Shown in pieces: positions 16,013-27,191 of a stretch of DNA of 64,000 nt. This DNA is from Shimia sp040225985 (GTDB lineage Bacteria; Pseudomonadota; Alphaproteobacteria; Rhodobacterales; Rhodobacteraceae). Where the stretch lies: positions 611,595-675,594 of the forward strand of contig NZ_JBBPEU010000002.1 in the NCBI RefSeq assembly GCF_040225985.1, read 5' to 3'. The stretch's first letter is position 1, and each line of letters begins with the position of its first letter. A program made the position numbers and the translations under genes. The notes below the pieces were generated by a model. That model searched no databases, was not told the origin of the DNA, and saw only the letters and a program-made list of their open reading frames with translations.

Positions 16013-18187
16013 ATGACTTACGCAGACTTTCTGAAATCCGACTTTCCCGCCCCCGTTGACATGCCCGCTCTGGACCTGACCGGGCCGGACCGGTTCTATA
16101 ACCGCGAACTTAGCTGGCTGGGTTTCAACTGGCGCGTTCTGGAAGAAACCGAAAATGCACGCGTGCCCCTGCTTGAGCGGCTGCGCTTTCTGTCGATTTC
16201 GGCCACCAACCTTGACGAGTTCTATACCGTGCGGGTCGCCGGACTGCGCGAACTTGTGCGGGAACACAACACGACCCCCGCGCAGGATGGCCTGACCCCC
16301 GCCGAACAACTGGTCCTGATCAACGAGGACGCCCGCAACCTGCTTCAGAAACAACAGGAAATGTATGGATCCCTGCGCGCCGAGATGGAGCAGGAAGGCA
16401 TCGTGATCCTTGACCACACCTTGGTCACCGAAGACGACAAGGTGTTCCTGTCCGACGTGTTCCTGAACAAGGTGTTCCCGGTCCTGTCGCCGCTGGCCAT
16501 TGATCCGGCCCACCCTTTCCCCTTTATCCCGAACCTCGGCTATTCTCTGGCACTAGAGCTGGAGCGGAACAAAACAAAATCCTCGCTCAAGGCGCTGTTG
16601 CCGATCCCGCACCAGATCGACCGCTTCACCTTCCTGCCCTCGGAAGATGGCCGCATCCGCGCGCTACCGCTGGAAGAGCTGCTTCTGTTGCATCTGGACA
16701 GCCTGTTCCCCGGCTACAAGGCCAAGGGACATTGTTCGTTCCGCGTGCTGCGCGACAGCGATCTCGAGGTCGAGGACGAGGCCGAAGACCTTGTGCGCGA
16801 ATTCGAGGTGGCATTGAAACGCCGCCGTCGCGGCGAAGTCGTGCGCATGAAGATTTCGGCGGATGCGCCCAAGGCGCTGAAAAAGCTGATCATGGAAGAA
16901 TTACACGTCACCGAGGACGAGGTGGTCGAGATCGACGGCATGATCGGGCTGGCCGATCTGAGCGAGTTGGTGCTGGACGAACGGCCGGACCTTCTATGGC
17001 CCTCGTTCACGCCACGCGTGCCGGAACGGGTACAGGATTTCGACGGCGATATGTTCGCAGCGATCCGCCAGAAAGATATGCTGCTGCACCATCCTTATGA
17101 AACCTTCGACATGGTGGTGCGCTTCCTGCATCAGGCCGCGCGCGATCCGAACGTGGTGGCAATCAAGCAGACCCTTTATCGGACCTCGAAGAATTCCCCC
17201 ATTGTCGAGGCCCTGTGCGAGGCGGCCGAAGACGGCAAATCGGTCACCGCGCTGGTTGAACTCAAGGCGCGTTTTGACGAGGCCGCCAACATCCAGCAAT
17301 CGCGCCGCCTTGAACGGTCGGGCGCGCATGTGGTGTATGGATTTACCGACTGGAAAACCCACGCCAAGATTTCGACCGTCGTCCGGCGGGAAGGCGACCA
17401 GCTTGTCACCTATACCCACTATGGGACCGGCAACTATCACCCGATTACGGCCAAGATTTACACCGATCTCAGCTTTTTCACCTGTGACACCGATCTGGGC
17501 CGCGATGCGACCAAGGTGTTCAACTATCTGTCGGGATACGTGCGACCCGAAAAGCTGGACAATCTCGCAATCTCGCCGCATTCGCTGAAATCACGCCTGA
17601 TCGAGATGATCGAAAAGGAAATCGAACACGCCAAGGCGGGCAAACCGGCCGAAATCTGGGCCAAGATGAATTCCCTGATCGAACCTGAGGTGATCGACGC
17701 GCTGTATGCCGCAAGCCAGGCCGGGGTAAAAATCAGCCTTGTGATCCGGGGCATCTGCGGCCTGCGCCCGGGCGTGAAGGGATTGTCGGAAAACATCCGT
17801 GTAAAATCCATCGTGGGCCGGTTTCTGGAACATTCCCGCATCGTCTGTTTCGGCAATGGCGAAGGACTGCCCTCTAAAAAGGCCAAGGTCTATATCTCGT
17901 CAGCCGACTGGATGGGGCGCAACCTGAACCGGCGCATTGAAACGCTTGTCGAGATCAAGAACACCACCGTGAAGGCGCAGATCGTCAGCCAGGTCATGGC
18001 GGCGAATCTGGCCGATGTGGCGCAAAGCTGGGTCATGAATGCCGATGGCAGCTTTGATCGCGCCGAGATCCCCGAAGGTGAATTCGCGTTCAATTGCCAC
18101 AGGTTCTTCATGGAGAACCCTTCCCTGTCTGGCCGCGGCTCGGCCGGGGCGTCGGATGTGCCCAAACTGACCCATACCGAAGATTGA
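16013..18187 (+). CDS. ppk1: Polyphosphate kinase 1
   Basis: PPK1 reversibly polymerises the gamma phosphate of ATP into inorganic polyphosphate. The 724-residue protein has the N-terminal helical domain (RFYNRELSWLGFNWRVLEE), the PHP-like middle region, and two phospholipase-D-like C-terminal domains. The catalytic phospho-histidines lie in DWKTHAKIS and in FLEHSRIVCFGNG. The ATG at 16013 gives the normal family start (MTYADFL); an upstream ORF extension overlaps hda and was dropped. The exopolyphosphatase gene follows 52 bases later, so synthesis and breakdown are co-located. Confidence 0.96.
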   Translation: MTYADFLKSDFPAPVDMPALDLTGPDRFYNRELSWLGFNWRVLEETENARVPLLERLRFLSISATNLDEFYTVRVAGLRELVREHNTTPAQDGLTPAEQLVLINEDARNLLQKQQEMYGSLRAEMEQEGIVILDHTLVTEDDKVFLSDVFLNKVFPVLSPLAIDPAHPFPFIPNLGYSLALELERNKTKSSLKALLPIPHQIDRFTFLPSEDGRIRALPLEELLLLHLDSLFPGYKAKGHCSFRVLRDSDLEVEDEAEDLVREFEVALKRRRRGEVVRMKISADAPKALKKLIMEELHVTEDEVVEIDGMIGLADLSELVLDERPDLLWPSFTPRVPERVQDFDGDMFAAIRQKDMLLHHPYETFDMVVRFLHQAARDPNVVAIKQTLYRTSKNSPIVEALCEAAEDGKSVTALVELKARFDEAANIQQSRRLERSGAHVVYGFTDWKTHAKISTVVRREGDQLVTYTHYGTGNYHPITAKIYTDLSFFTCDTDLGRDATKVFNYLSGYVRPEKLDNLAISPHSLKSRLIEMIEKEIEHAKAGKPAEIWAKMNSLIEPEVIDALYAASQAGVKISLVIRGICGLRPGVKGLSENIRVKSIVGRFLEHSRIVCFGNGEGLPSKKAKVYISSADWMGRNLNRRIETLVEIKNTTVKAQIVSQVMAANLADVAQSWVMNADGSFDRAEIPEGEFAFNCHRFFMENPSLSGRGSAGASDVPKLTHTED

Positions 18188-18239
18188 CCCCGCCGACGTG
18201 CTGTCGCACATTGGGCGCAAGACCAGCTTGGGAAGACAG

Positions 18240-19781
18240 ATGGACGGGAATACCGAGCCTGCACAGGACTGGGGGCCGTTTGGGCGGCCTCTTTTCAACG
18301 ACCCATCCGCGCGCGCCCTGTCGCGGGTCGGCGTGGTGGATGTGGGGTCGAACTCGGTCCGTCTTGTGGTGTTTGACGGTGCGGCACGCAGCCCCGCCTA
18401 TTTCTACAACGAAAAGATCATGTGCGCGCTTGGCGCGGGGCTGTCCGAGACCGGGCGCCTGAACCCCGAAGGGCGCGTGCGCGCCCTGAAGGCCATTCGC
18501 CGGTTTCAGGAAATCGCCCGCCAGATCTGTGACGGGGCGCTGAGCGCCGTGGCCACGGCGGCAGTCCGCGAAGCCGAGGACGGGCCGGATTTCTGCAACG
18601 AGGTTCTGCGCCAGACCGGGCTGAAAATCCACGTGATCGACGGTCAGGAAGAGGCGCGCCTGTCCGCGCAGGGCGTGTTGCTGGGCTGGCCGGGATCTTA
18701 CGGGCTGGTCTGTGATATTGGCGGCTCGTCCATGGAGCTGGCCGAGATCGGCAACGACACGGTGGGCAAACGCGTGACCTCGGCGCTGGGGCCGTTGAAG
18801 CTGCGCGATCTGAAAGGCGGCAAAAAGGGTCGCCGCGCCTATATCAACGAGGTGCTGGACGATCTGAAGGACACGATGGGCAGCCAGCGCAACCGGTTGT
18901 TTCTTGTCGGTGGTTCTTGGCGGGCCATTGCGCGGATCGACATGGAGCGGCGCGGTTATCCGCTGCACGTTTTGCACGAATACCGGATGACCGCGAAATC
19001 CATAAACGCGACCGCCCGCTATATCGAGGAAAGCGATCTGGAAGAGTTGCGCCAGCGCAGCGGCGTGTCCGCCAACCGTATGGCGCTGGTGCCTTATGCG
19101 ATTGACGTGTTGAAAGGCGTGATCCGACGGTTCAAACCCCATGATATCGCGGTGAGTTCCTATGGTATTCGCGAGGGGCTGCTTTACGAACAGATGCCTC
19201 CCGCCCTGCGCAAACGCGACCCGCTGGTCGAGGCGGCCCGCTTTGCCGAGGCCAAGGACGCACGCCTGCCAGGGTTTGGCAAGACGCTGTATGATTTCGT
19301 GGGACCACTGTTTTCCGGCTGGAAACCCGAAAAGAAACGACTGGTAAAGGCGGCCTGCCTGCTACACGATGTCAGTTGGCGCGCGCATCCCGATTATCGT
19401 GCCGAGGTATGTTTCGACAATGCCACCCGCGCCAACCTGGGCGGCCTGCGCCACTCGGAACGGGTGTTCCTTGGGATGGCGCTGTTGCACCGCTATCGCA
19501 ACAAGCGCGAGGGCACGCGGTTTGAAAACCTCTATGCGCTGATCGACGAAAAGGCCCAGCTCGAGGCCGAGATTCTGGGCAAGGCGATGCGGTTTGGGGC
19601 GATGCTCTGGCTCGACAAGGGGGCCGACATCGGCAAGCTGGACTGGCGGCCCAAGAAGCGCGAACTGACTCTGACCATACCTCCTTCGGCGCAAGCCCTT
19701 TTCGGCGAGGTCGCCGAGGCGCGGTTGCAGTCTCTTGCGGGATCGTTGCAGGCCGAGGTGCGCGTCAAGATCAAGACATAG
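18240..19781 (+). CDS. ppx: Ppx/GppA-family exopolyphosphatase
   Basis: A 513-residue phosphatase of the ASKHA fold that removes terminal phosphates from polyphosphate, or hydrolyses pppGpp in some members. The phosphate-binding loop is VVDVGSNSVRLVVFD, and the second conserved motif is VCDIGGSSMELAEI. A C-terminal HD-type region (LLHDVSWRAHPDY) is present, as in the longer Ppx proteins. The ATG at 18240 is preceded by GGGAAG; a GTG at 18198 has no ribosome site. It follows ppk1 directly. Confidence 0.92.
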   Translation: MDGNTEPAQDWGPFGRPLFNDPSARALSRVGVVDVGSNSVRLVVFDGAARSPAYFYNEKIMCALGAGLSETGRLNPEGRVRALKAIRRFQEIARQICDGALSAVATAAVREAEDGPDFCNEVLRQTGLKIHVIDGQEEARLSAQGVLLGWPGSYGLVCDIGGSSMELAEIGNDTVGKRVTSALGPLKLRDLKGGKKGRRAYINEVLDDLKDTMGSQRNRLFLVGGSWRAIARIDMERRGYPLHVLHEYRMTAKSINATARYIEESDLEELRQRSGVSANRMALVPYAIDVLKGVIRRFKPHDIAVSSYGIREGLLYEQMPPALRKRDPLVEAARFAEAKDARLPGFGKTLYDFVGPLFSGWKPEKKRLVKAACLLHDVSWRAHPDYRAEVCFDNATRANLGGLRHSERVFLGMALLHRYRNKREGTRFENLYALIDEKAQLEAEILGKAMRFGAMLWLDKGADIGKLDWRPKKRELTLTIPPSAQALFGEVAEARLQSLAGSLQAEVRVKIKT

Positions 19782-19808
19782 GACATAAATGGGTCTTGGG
19801 GCACATGC

Positions 19809-19825
19809 CCGAGATCAGATCTCGG
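19809..19825. repeat. Hairpin at convergent gene ends
   Basis: CCGAGAT-CAG-ATCTCGG is a perfect seven-base-pair inverted repeat that includes the stop codon of the minus-strand gene at 19815. It may end transcription or stabilise the mRNA end, but no T-tract follows. Confidence 0.35.
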
Positions 19826-20210
19826 TCTCTTCCGAGTTGAGTTCGTCGTCGGCCTTGCGGCGGATGATGATATCACCGTTTGGCAGCATCTCGGGCGGAT
19901 GATAGGCGCTCCAGTCTTCGACCTGCTCCATCAAATCGCTGAGGGCGGGGCCCATCTCGGCGGCAAAATCGCGCAGCGCAGGTTCGGCCTCTTCCATCCA
20001 TTTGCGAAATTCGCCGATCGCAGGTTCCATCTCTTTTTGCAGCCCTTCAAAGAACAAGAGCATTCCCTGTTCCATAAGGCTGAGGCCCTCCTCTTGGGCA
20101 GGAGGGGAGACAGGCTCTTCCGCCCGGACCGGCGCGGCAAGAATGGCCACCAGCAACGCGGCCGCCAGCGCAAAACTCTGGATGATCGACAATTTCTTCA
20201 TGCGGCTCAT
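19815..20210 (-). CDS. Secreted hypothetical protein
   Basis: A 131-residue protein with a signal peptide (KKLSIIQSFALAAALLVAILAAPVRA) and a mature part that is acidic and helix-rich, ending with a PNGDIIIRRKA segment. No enzymatic motif is seen. It is a conserved Rhodobacteraceae-type periplasmic protein, sometimes labelled an ATPase in databases without a P-loop; none is present here. The start at 20210 (MSRMKK) or three codons later (MKK) are both possible. Confidence 0.7.
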   Translation of the reverse strand: MSRMKKLSIIQSFALAAALLVAILAAPVRAEEPVSPPAQEEGLSLMEQGMLLFFEGLQKEMEPAIGEFRKWMEEAEPALRDFAAEMGPALSDLMEQVEDWSAYHPPEMLPNGDIIIRRKADDELNSEETEI

Positions 20211-20231
20211 CTAGGAAGCCTGAATGAAGAT

Positions 20232-21257
20232 TTAAAGGTCCAGATCCAAAGTCACGGGAAAATGGTCCGACGCCATGAGCAAAGCTTCGCGCAAAGCGGG
20301 CACGGACCAGCAATCCACATCATCGAACGGATGCCAGATACGCCAGCGCGGAGTCCGGGACCGAAGGTCTTCGGACACCATGACATAGTCCAGCAGCGCC
20401 TGAAGATAGCGTTTCTGTTTCGGCAGGAAAAACCGCGAAGTCGTCGCCGTGGCCCCAAGCCGAGCGCCAAGGGCGCGGCGGGCATGAGGATCATAGAGGC
20501 CCAGCGGCCCCTCTTCGCCCATCACGATCTCGACCGAGGACCGCCCGAACAGGTTTTCATATTCATCCAGGCCCGGACCGTCGTTCAGATCCCCCAGCAC
20601 GATGAGAGAGTCGCCCGCCGTCAGGTGACTCTCGATGCGCTGGCGCAGCCAGATCGCCTGGGCCAGTTGCTTGCGCCGGTTGGCAATCGAGAGGCGCATG
20701 ACCTCGTCCCGCGAGCGCGCACCATGCGGAGCCTTGGATTTCAAATGCACCCCGATCAGACGCAGGGCTGCGCCGCTTTGCGTGGTCACAGCCAGTTCCA
20801 GGGGCGGCTTGGAAAACCGCACCATGTCTTCGGTGGCGTCGATATCAAGGTCGATACGGAACACCCCGTCAAAGCGCGGCGCATCGCCCGCGCCCTTCTT
20901 GCCGGTCTCGGGGCCTTGCGGGTCATGCTGCACCGACAAGACATCCGGATCATAAAGCAGCGCGATTTCCTGTTGCGTGTCATTGGCAAAGCCAATGACG
21001 GCCTTGCGCGTGCGCAAACCGAAGGCGGCAGCGAAGTTTTCAAGCGCGGTGACCGCGCATCGCTTGCTGTTCTGGTCCGGGGCCTCGATCACCATCACGG
21101 CATCGGCATCCATCGCGGTAAAGACAATGCCCAACGCCTCGATCTGCTGGGCGCGGGTCACGTCTTGTCGACCGGACCATCCATCGTCCATCAACAGGTG
21201 ATCCGTCGTGTCAAAAAGTGTGTTGAACCATTCCACGTTATACGTGGCGATCCGCAT
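20232..21257 (-). CDS. Endonuclease/exonuclease/phosphatase-family protein
   Basis: A 341-residue single-domain protein of the EEP (DNase I-like) superfamily. The expected metal and catalytic motifs are present: TYNVEWF at the N-terminus, the GVHLKSK segment, GDLNDGP with the catalytic aspartate, and ASDHFPVTLDL at the C-terminus. It has no signal peptide, so it is probably cytoplasmic. Whether it acts on DNA, RNA or a phosphoester cannot be decided. Its start touches the stop of the DnaJ-like gene, so the two are co-translated. Confidence 0.85.
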   Translation of the reverse strand: MRIATYNVEWFNTLFDTTDHLLMDDGWSGRQDVTRAQQIEALGIVFTAMDADAVMVIEAPDQNSKRCAVTALENFAAAFGLRTRKAVIGFANDTQQEIALLYDPDVLSVQHDPQGPETGKKGAGDAPRFDGVFRIDLDIDATEDMVRFSKPPLELAVTTQSGAALRLIGVHLKSKAPHGARSRDEVMRLSIANRRKQLAQAIWLRQRIESHLTAGDSLIVLGDLNDGPGLDEYENLFGRSSVEIVMGEEGPLGLYDPHARRALGARLGATATTSRFFLPKQKRYLQALLDYVMVSEDLRSRTPRWRIWHPFDDVDCWSVPALREALLMASDHFPVTLDLDL

Positions 21258-21937
21258 CAGGCTGCAGCCCCGTTGATCTCGTCCCAGGCACGATTGATGT
21301 CGATCATGCGTTTTTCGGCAAGACGGATCGCCTCTTCCGGGACGCCGCGTGCGATCATCGCGTCGGGGTGGGTTTCCCGTACCAGCCGACGCCAGACCTT
21401 GCGGATATCGGCCACAGGCATGTCCTGCGGCACACCCAGAATGGTGTAGGGGTCATGCTCGGAATTGGGAACAAAACGGGCGCGCAGGGCCTTGAACTCA
21501 GCCTCGGTCATACCGAAAATCTCGCCCACCCGTGACAGGAAGATGTCCTCGTTATCGTGATATTCCCCGTCGGCCAGCGCAATGTGGAACAGCCCCTCCA
21601 TGAGGTCGCAGAAACAGACGTGATCCTGCTGGAACAGGCCCTTGATGCGATAGGCGTATTCCTCGAACCCGGCCACATCCTGGCGGGCCAGATTGAACAC
21701 GCGGGCCGCTTCCTTTTCGTCGGTGCGCGCGATCTGGAACACCTCGCGAAAGGCGGTCACCTCGTCGCGGGTCACGAGGCCGTCGGCCTTGGCCATCTTC
21801 GCCCCGAGCGCGATCACGGCGATAGCAAAGGCCACGGACCGCTCCGGCGGGGCGCGCAGCTTGTCAAAAACCGTAGAGAGGCTTTCGCCCTGCGTCAGCG
21901 CGGAAACGGCGGCATGTATGCGGGTCCAGATCGACAT
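21257..21937 (-). CDS. TerB-DnaJ (DjlA-like) co-chaperone
   Basis: A 226-residue protein with a TerB-like acidic helical domain (about residues 25-150) and a C-terminal J domain (about 165-225) with the HPD motif in RETHPDAMI, which stimulates DnaK-type ATPases. The order matches DjlA-type proteins, but the N-terminal transmembrane anchor of Escherichia coli DjlA is missing, so it is likely cytoplasmic. It is the first gene of a pair with the EEP-family protein. Confidence 0.82.
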   Translation of the reverse strand: MSIWTRIHAAVSALTQGESLSTVFDKLRAPPERSVAFAIAVIALGAKMAKADGLVTRDEVTAFREVFQIARTDEKEAARVFNLARQDVAGFEEYAYRIKGLFQQDHVCFCDLMEGLFHIALADGEYHDNEDIFLSRVGEIFGMTEAEFKALRARFVPNSEHDPYTILGVPQDMPVADIRKVWRRLVRETHPDAMIARGVPEEAIRLAEKRMIDINRAWDEINGAAA

Positions 21938-21979
21938 GGGGCCAGTTTACCCTGCAGGCGCGGCATTGTCAGTGCTGCA

Positions 21980-22462
21980 TCACAGAATTTTCTGCATCAG
22001 CACAAGATCCATCCAGCGGTCGAATTTCCGCCCGACCTCGGGCAGGCGCGCAACATGGGCATAGCCCAGTGCGGTATGAAAGGCGATGCCGTCCGTGTTC
22101 TCTCCGGCGATCCCGGCGATCAGGGCGTGCACGCCGTTATCCGCGGCAGCAGCCTCGACCCGCTGCATCAGCGCGCGCCCTGCCCCCTTGCCACGGGCCG
22201 CATCGGACAGGTGGATCGTGTGTTCCATCGTGTGCGCATAGCCGACACCGCCGCGAAACTGGCTATAGGTGGCAAAGCCGACGACTTGCCCGTCCAGCTC
22301 TGCCACGAAAAACCGTCCCGACCGCGCGGCGATCAGGGTGCGAATCTCGGCAAGCGGCTTTTCCTCGGAATTGAAAGTGCTGACGCCTTCGCGGATTTCC
22401 CGGTTCCAGATCTCGGCAATGGCCGGGGCATCGTGCGGCTCTGCGCGGCGCAGTTGCATCAT
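21980..22462 (-). CDS. GNAT N-acetyltransferase (PAT-like)
   Basis: A 160-residue Gcn5-related acetyltransferase. The acetyl-CoA-binding motif lies in the SDAARGKGAGRALMQRV segment. The overall pattern, with an IWNREIREG N-terminal part and FATYSQFR..VGYAHTMEHTIHLS, matches the phosphinothricin-acetyltransferase-like subgroup. The natural substrate is unknown. Its start overlaps the stop of the upstream VOC-like gene by four bases (ATGA). Confidence 0.8.
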   Translation of the reverse strand: MMQLRRAEPHDAPAIAEIWNREIREGVSTFNSEEKPLAEIRTLIAARSGRFFVAELDGQVVGFATYSQFRGGVGYAHTMEHTIHLSDAARGKGAGRALMQRVEAAAADNGVHALIAGIAGENTDGIAFHTALGYAHVARLPEVGRKFDRWMDLVLMQKIL

Positions 22463-23064
22463 GCCAGCACCCGCACCCCGTGCGGTGTCTCGAACGTGGC
22501 GCGCATTTCGTGTGCGCCCTCGACAAAGACGACACGCGGATCGCCCAGCGGCACCACGCGGCGCAACCAGTCAGCCTTGGGGTGGGCGATTTCGAACCGT
22601 GTGAGGCGGCAGCCCGACGGTGGCAGGCTTTGCCCCGGAATGTCGGCCACCTGCCATTCGATCACGGCGGGGAAGGCCCCGTCACAGGGCAGGATACCCG
22701 TCGCGGGCACCGCCATCAGCCAGCGCAGATCCCCGCGTTGCAGGGCCACGGGATCGCCCGCGCCGTCGGGCAGATCATGCAAGGCCGCCTGCATGTCATG
22801 CACCCGGCAGATCCAGTTGGAAATGCGCGGTGCCCCGGCAAAGCGGTCAAGGTCGAACCAGCGCGGATAAGCCAGCGCGGGTGCCTTGGGATCAATCGCG
22901 ATCGCCTCGAGGTACAATCCGTCCCCCAGCCCCAAAAGCCGATTGTAGGTTCCGAAATGAGCATGGTGCCCGCCCGGCCCCATTTTAACGCCCAAAGCGT
23001 CCTCGACATGTGCAACAGCGGCCTCAAGAGTCTCTCCTGCGACGGCAAGGTGATCAAACTGCAT
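22459..23064 (-). CDS. VOC/glyoxalase-like family protein
   Basis: A 201-residue protein with the vicinal-oxygen-chelate fold of the glyoxalase-like domain 3 type: MQFDHLAVAGETLEAAV at the N-terminus, a GGHHAHFGTYNRLLGLG segment, and YLEAIAID. Such proteins are often metal-dependent, but the histidine and glutamate ligands cannot be verified by sequence alone. The ATG at 23064 is used; an upstream start adds only four residues. It is co-transcribed with the acetyltransferase and divergent from nhaA. Confidence 0.7.
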   Translation of the reverse strand: MQFDHLAVAGETLEAAVAHVEDALGVKMGPGGHHAHFGTYNRLLGLGDGLYLEAIAIDPKAPALAYPRWFDLDRFAGAPRISNWICRVHDMQAALHDLPDGAGDPVALQRGDLRWLMAVPATGILPCDGAFPAVIEWQVADIPGQSLPPSGCRLTRFEIAHPKADWLRRVVPLGDPRVVFVEGAHEMRATFETPHGVRVLA

Positions 23065-23145
23065 ACAAATCCCCAAATATTGGTATTGTCTGAAAAGGCA
23101 GACGCCCCATCTAGGTTACAATGACGTCAGACTTCAGGGAATAAC

Positions 23146-24354
23146 ATGCTAACAGCAGCAATCGATCGATTTTTCAAGCACGAGGCCGCGGGCGGCATTA
23201 TGTTGATGATGGCGGCGGTGCTGGCCATGATCGTGGCCAACTCGCCTCTTGCCTCCGGATATAATTTCCTTCTCGACACGCAGGGTACCATCACAATGAA
23301 TGGCAAGGGCATTGAAAAGCCCATGGTCCTGTGGATCAACGACGGGCTTATGGCCGTGTTCTTTTTCCTGATCGGCCTTGAACTGAAACGGGAATTTCTT
23401 GAGGGCAAGCTCAAGAACCCGCGGGATGTCATCTTGCCGGGTGCGGCCGCCGTGGGCGGCATGGCGCTTCCGGCGCTGATTTTTGCCTATCTGAACTGGG
23501 ACAGCCCGGAAACGCTGTCTGGCTGGGCGATTCCGGCTGCGACCGACATTGCCTTTGCGCTGGGTATCCTTGCGCTTGTGGGCGCGCGGGCGCCAGCCTC
23601 GCTCAAGGTGTTCCTGCTGACCCTCGCAATCCTCGACGATATCGGCGCGATCATCATCATCGCCCTGTTCTATACGGCGGACCTCAAGGTGAACTTCCTG
23701 GTCATGGCCATCGCACCGCTAATCGTGCTGTTCCTGATGAACCGTGCCCGCATCCACCGCACCGCGCCCTTCGTGCTGGTCGGGATCGTGCTCTGGGTTC
23801 TGGTGCTGAAATCGGGCGTGCACGCGACGCTGGCCGGTGTGGTGCTGGCGTTCTTCATCCCGCTTTATGACAAGTGGGGCAAATCCCCGCTGCACCGGAT
23901 CGAACACGGGCTGGAACCCTATGTGTATTTCTTCATCGTACCGGTCTTTGCCTTTGCAAACGCAGGCGTGGTGCTGGGGGATATCTCGCTCGAGGCGTTG
24001 GCACAGCCGCTGCCGCTGGGGATTATCCTTGGCCTTGTTCTGGGCAAACAGATCGGCGTGTTCGGCTTTACATGGGTCATCGTCAAGTCCGGTGTCGCCC
24101 GCCTGCCCCACGGGGTGAACTGGATGCACATCTATGGTGTCGCCTGTCTGGCCGGGATCGGCTTTACCATGTCGCTGTTCATCGGCGGGCTGAGCTTTGC
24201 AAGCCCCGAGCTGATGAACCAGGTGCGTTTGGGCGTACTGGGTGGCTCGGCCATATCGGGGATCCTTGGCTATACGCTTTTGCGGATGGCGGGCAGCCCG
24301 CAAGAGGTCGATCCCGAAAGCGAAGACGAGGACGAGGCCGCGCAAACCGCATAA
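23146..24354 (+). CDS. nhaA: NhaA, Na+/H+ antiporter
   Basis: A 402-residue antiporter exchanging cytoplasmic sodium for protons. The N-terminal FFKHEAAGGIMLM, the unwound-helix segment ATDIAFALGILALVG, and the paired aspartates in LAILDDIGAIIIIAL (the ion-binding site) are all present, with about 12 membrane segments. It would give sodium and pH tolerance in seawater. The C-terminus is acidic (ESEDEDEA). AGGGA precedes the ATG. It ends at a strong bidirectional terminator shared with mcmA. Confidence 0.96.
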   Translation: MLTAAIDRFFKHEAAGGIMLMMAAVLAMIVANSPLASGYNFLLDTQGTITMNGKGIEKPMVLWINDGLMAVFFFLIGLELKREFLEGKLKNPRDVILPGAAAVGGMALPALIFAYLNWDSPETLSGWAIPAATDIAFALGILALVGARAPASLKVFLLTLAILDDIGAIIIIALFYTADLKVNFLVMAIAPLIVLFLMNRARIHRTAPFVLVGIVLWVLVLKSGVHATLAGVVLAFFIPLYDKWGKSPLHRIEHGLEPYVYFFIVPVFAFANAGVVLGDISLEALAQPLPLGIILGLVLGKQIGVFGFTWVIVKSGVARLPHGVNWMHIYGVACLAGIGFTMSLFIGGLSFASPELMNQVRLGVLGGSAISGILGYTLLRMAGSPQEVDPESEDEDEAAQTA

Positions 24355-24379
24355 GCGGCGCGCCAATCTCTCTAAACCA

Positions 24380-24414
24380 AAAAACGCGGCCCGACGGGGC
24401 CGCGTTTCTTTTTG
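24380..24414. terminator. Bidirectional terminator between nhaA and mcmA
   Basis: AAACGCGGCCC (24382-24392) pairs perfectly with GGGCCGCGTTT (24397-24407) around a four-base loop, with TTTCTTTTT on the plus side and six T's on the minus side. It serves nhaA (plus) and mcmA (minus). Confidence 0.9.
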
Positions 24415-24446
24415 TCTGCTGCCATGCGCGGCAGGAAAAGAGTAGG

Positions 24447-26573
<2,127 letters not shown>

Positions 26574-26598
26574 ATCCTTGTCCTCTTCTCGGGCCGCC

Positions 26599-26606
26599 CT
26601 TGCAAA
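26599..26606. promoter_or_regulatory. Single TTTGCAAA-like octamer before mcmA
   Basis: CTTGCAAA matches the PccR-type octamer TTTGCAAA at seven of eight positions and lies 26 bases upstream of the mcmA start. Only one copy is seen, so regulation is uncertain. Confidence 0.3.
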
Positions 26607-26675
26607 GAAAGGGGTCCGTTTTCTCTATGATTTAGCCGGAGCAGCCCTATATTGGATCGTAACAGGAGATCCCAG

Positions 26676-27122
26676 ATGCACCGTCTAGTGTTTGTTTTGA
26701 TTGCTTTTCTCGGAAGCGCCGCGATGGCGGCGGATGCCGCGGCCCCCGAGGACGCACTGTTCGTGGATGGCACCACGGTCACGCTCGAGCAATACCACTG
26801 GCTGAAACGACCGGTGGTAGTTTTCGCCGATAGCCCCAATGATCCGCGGTTCATCCAGCAGATGGACCTGCTCAGGGCACGGCCCGACATGCTGGAAACC
26901 CGCGATGTTGTGGTGCTGACTGATACCGACCCGTCCGCCCGCAGTGCGCTACGTGAAAAACTGCGCCCGCGCGGGTTCATGATGGTTCTGATCGGCAAAG
27001 ATGGCATCGTGTACCTGCGCAAACCCGCCCCTTGGGACGTTCGCGAGATCACGCGCTCCATCGACAAAATGCCCTTGCGCCAACAGGAAGTACGCGATCG
27101 GCGCGACGCACCGATCCGGTAA
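26676..27122 (+). CDS. DUF4174-family secreted protein
   Basis: A 148-residue protein with a signal peptide (MHRLVFVLIAFLGSAAMAA) and a thioredoxin-like-looking DUF4174 domain (YHWLKRPVVVFADSPNDPRF to DVREITRSIDKMPLRQQE). It has no redox CxxC pair. The ATG at 26676 has AGGAGA upstream. It is on the opposite strand to its pcc/mcm neighbours, divergent from mcmA by 102 bases. The function is unknown. Confidence 0.72.
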   Translation: MHRLVFVLIAFLGSAAMAADAAAPEDALFVDGTTVTLEQYHWLKRPVVVFADSPNDPRFIQQMDLLRARPDMLETRDVVVLTDTDPSARSALREKLRPRGFMMVLIGKDGIVYLRKPAPWDVREITRSIDKMPLRQQEVRDRRDAPIR

Positions 27123-27191
27123 GATGCGCGCAGCGGAAAGGTCGGGGTGCTGCCCCGCCCTGCCCGTTGATATGCGCGCATCTGCATGGTC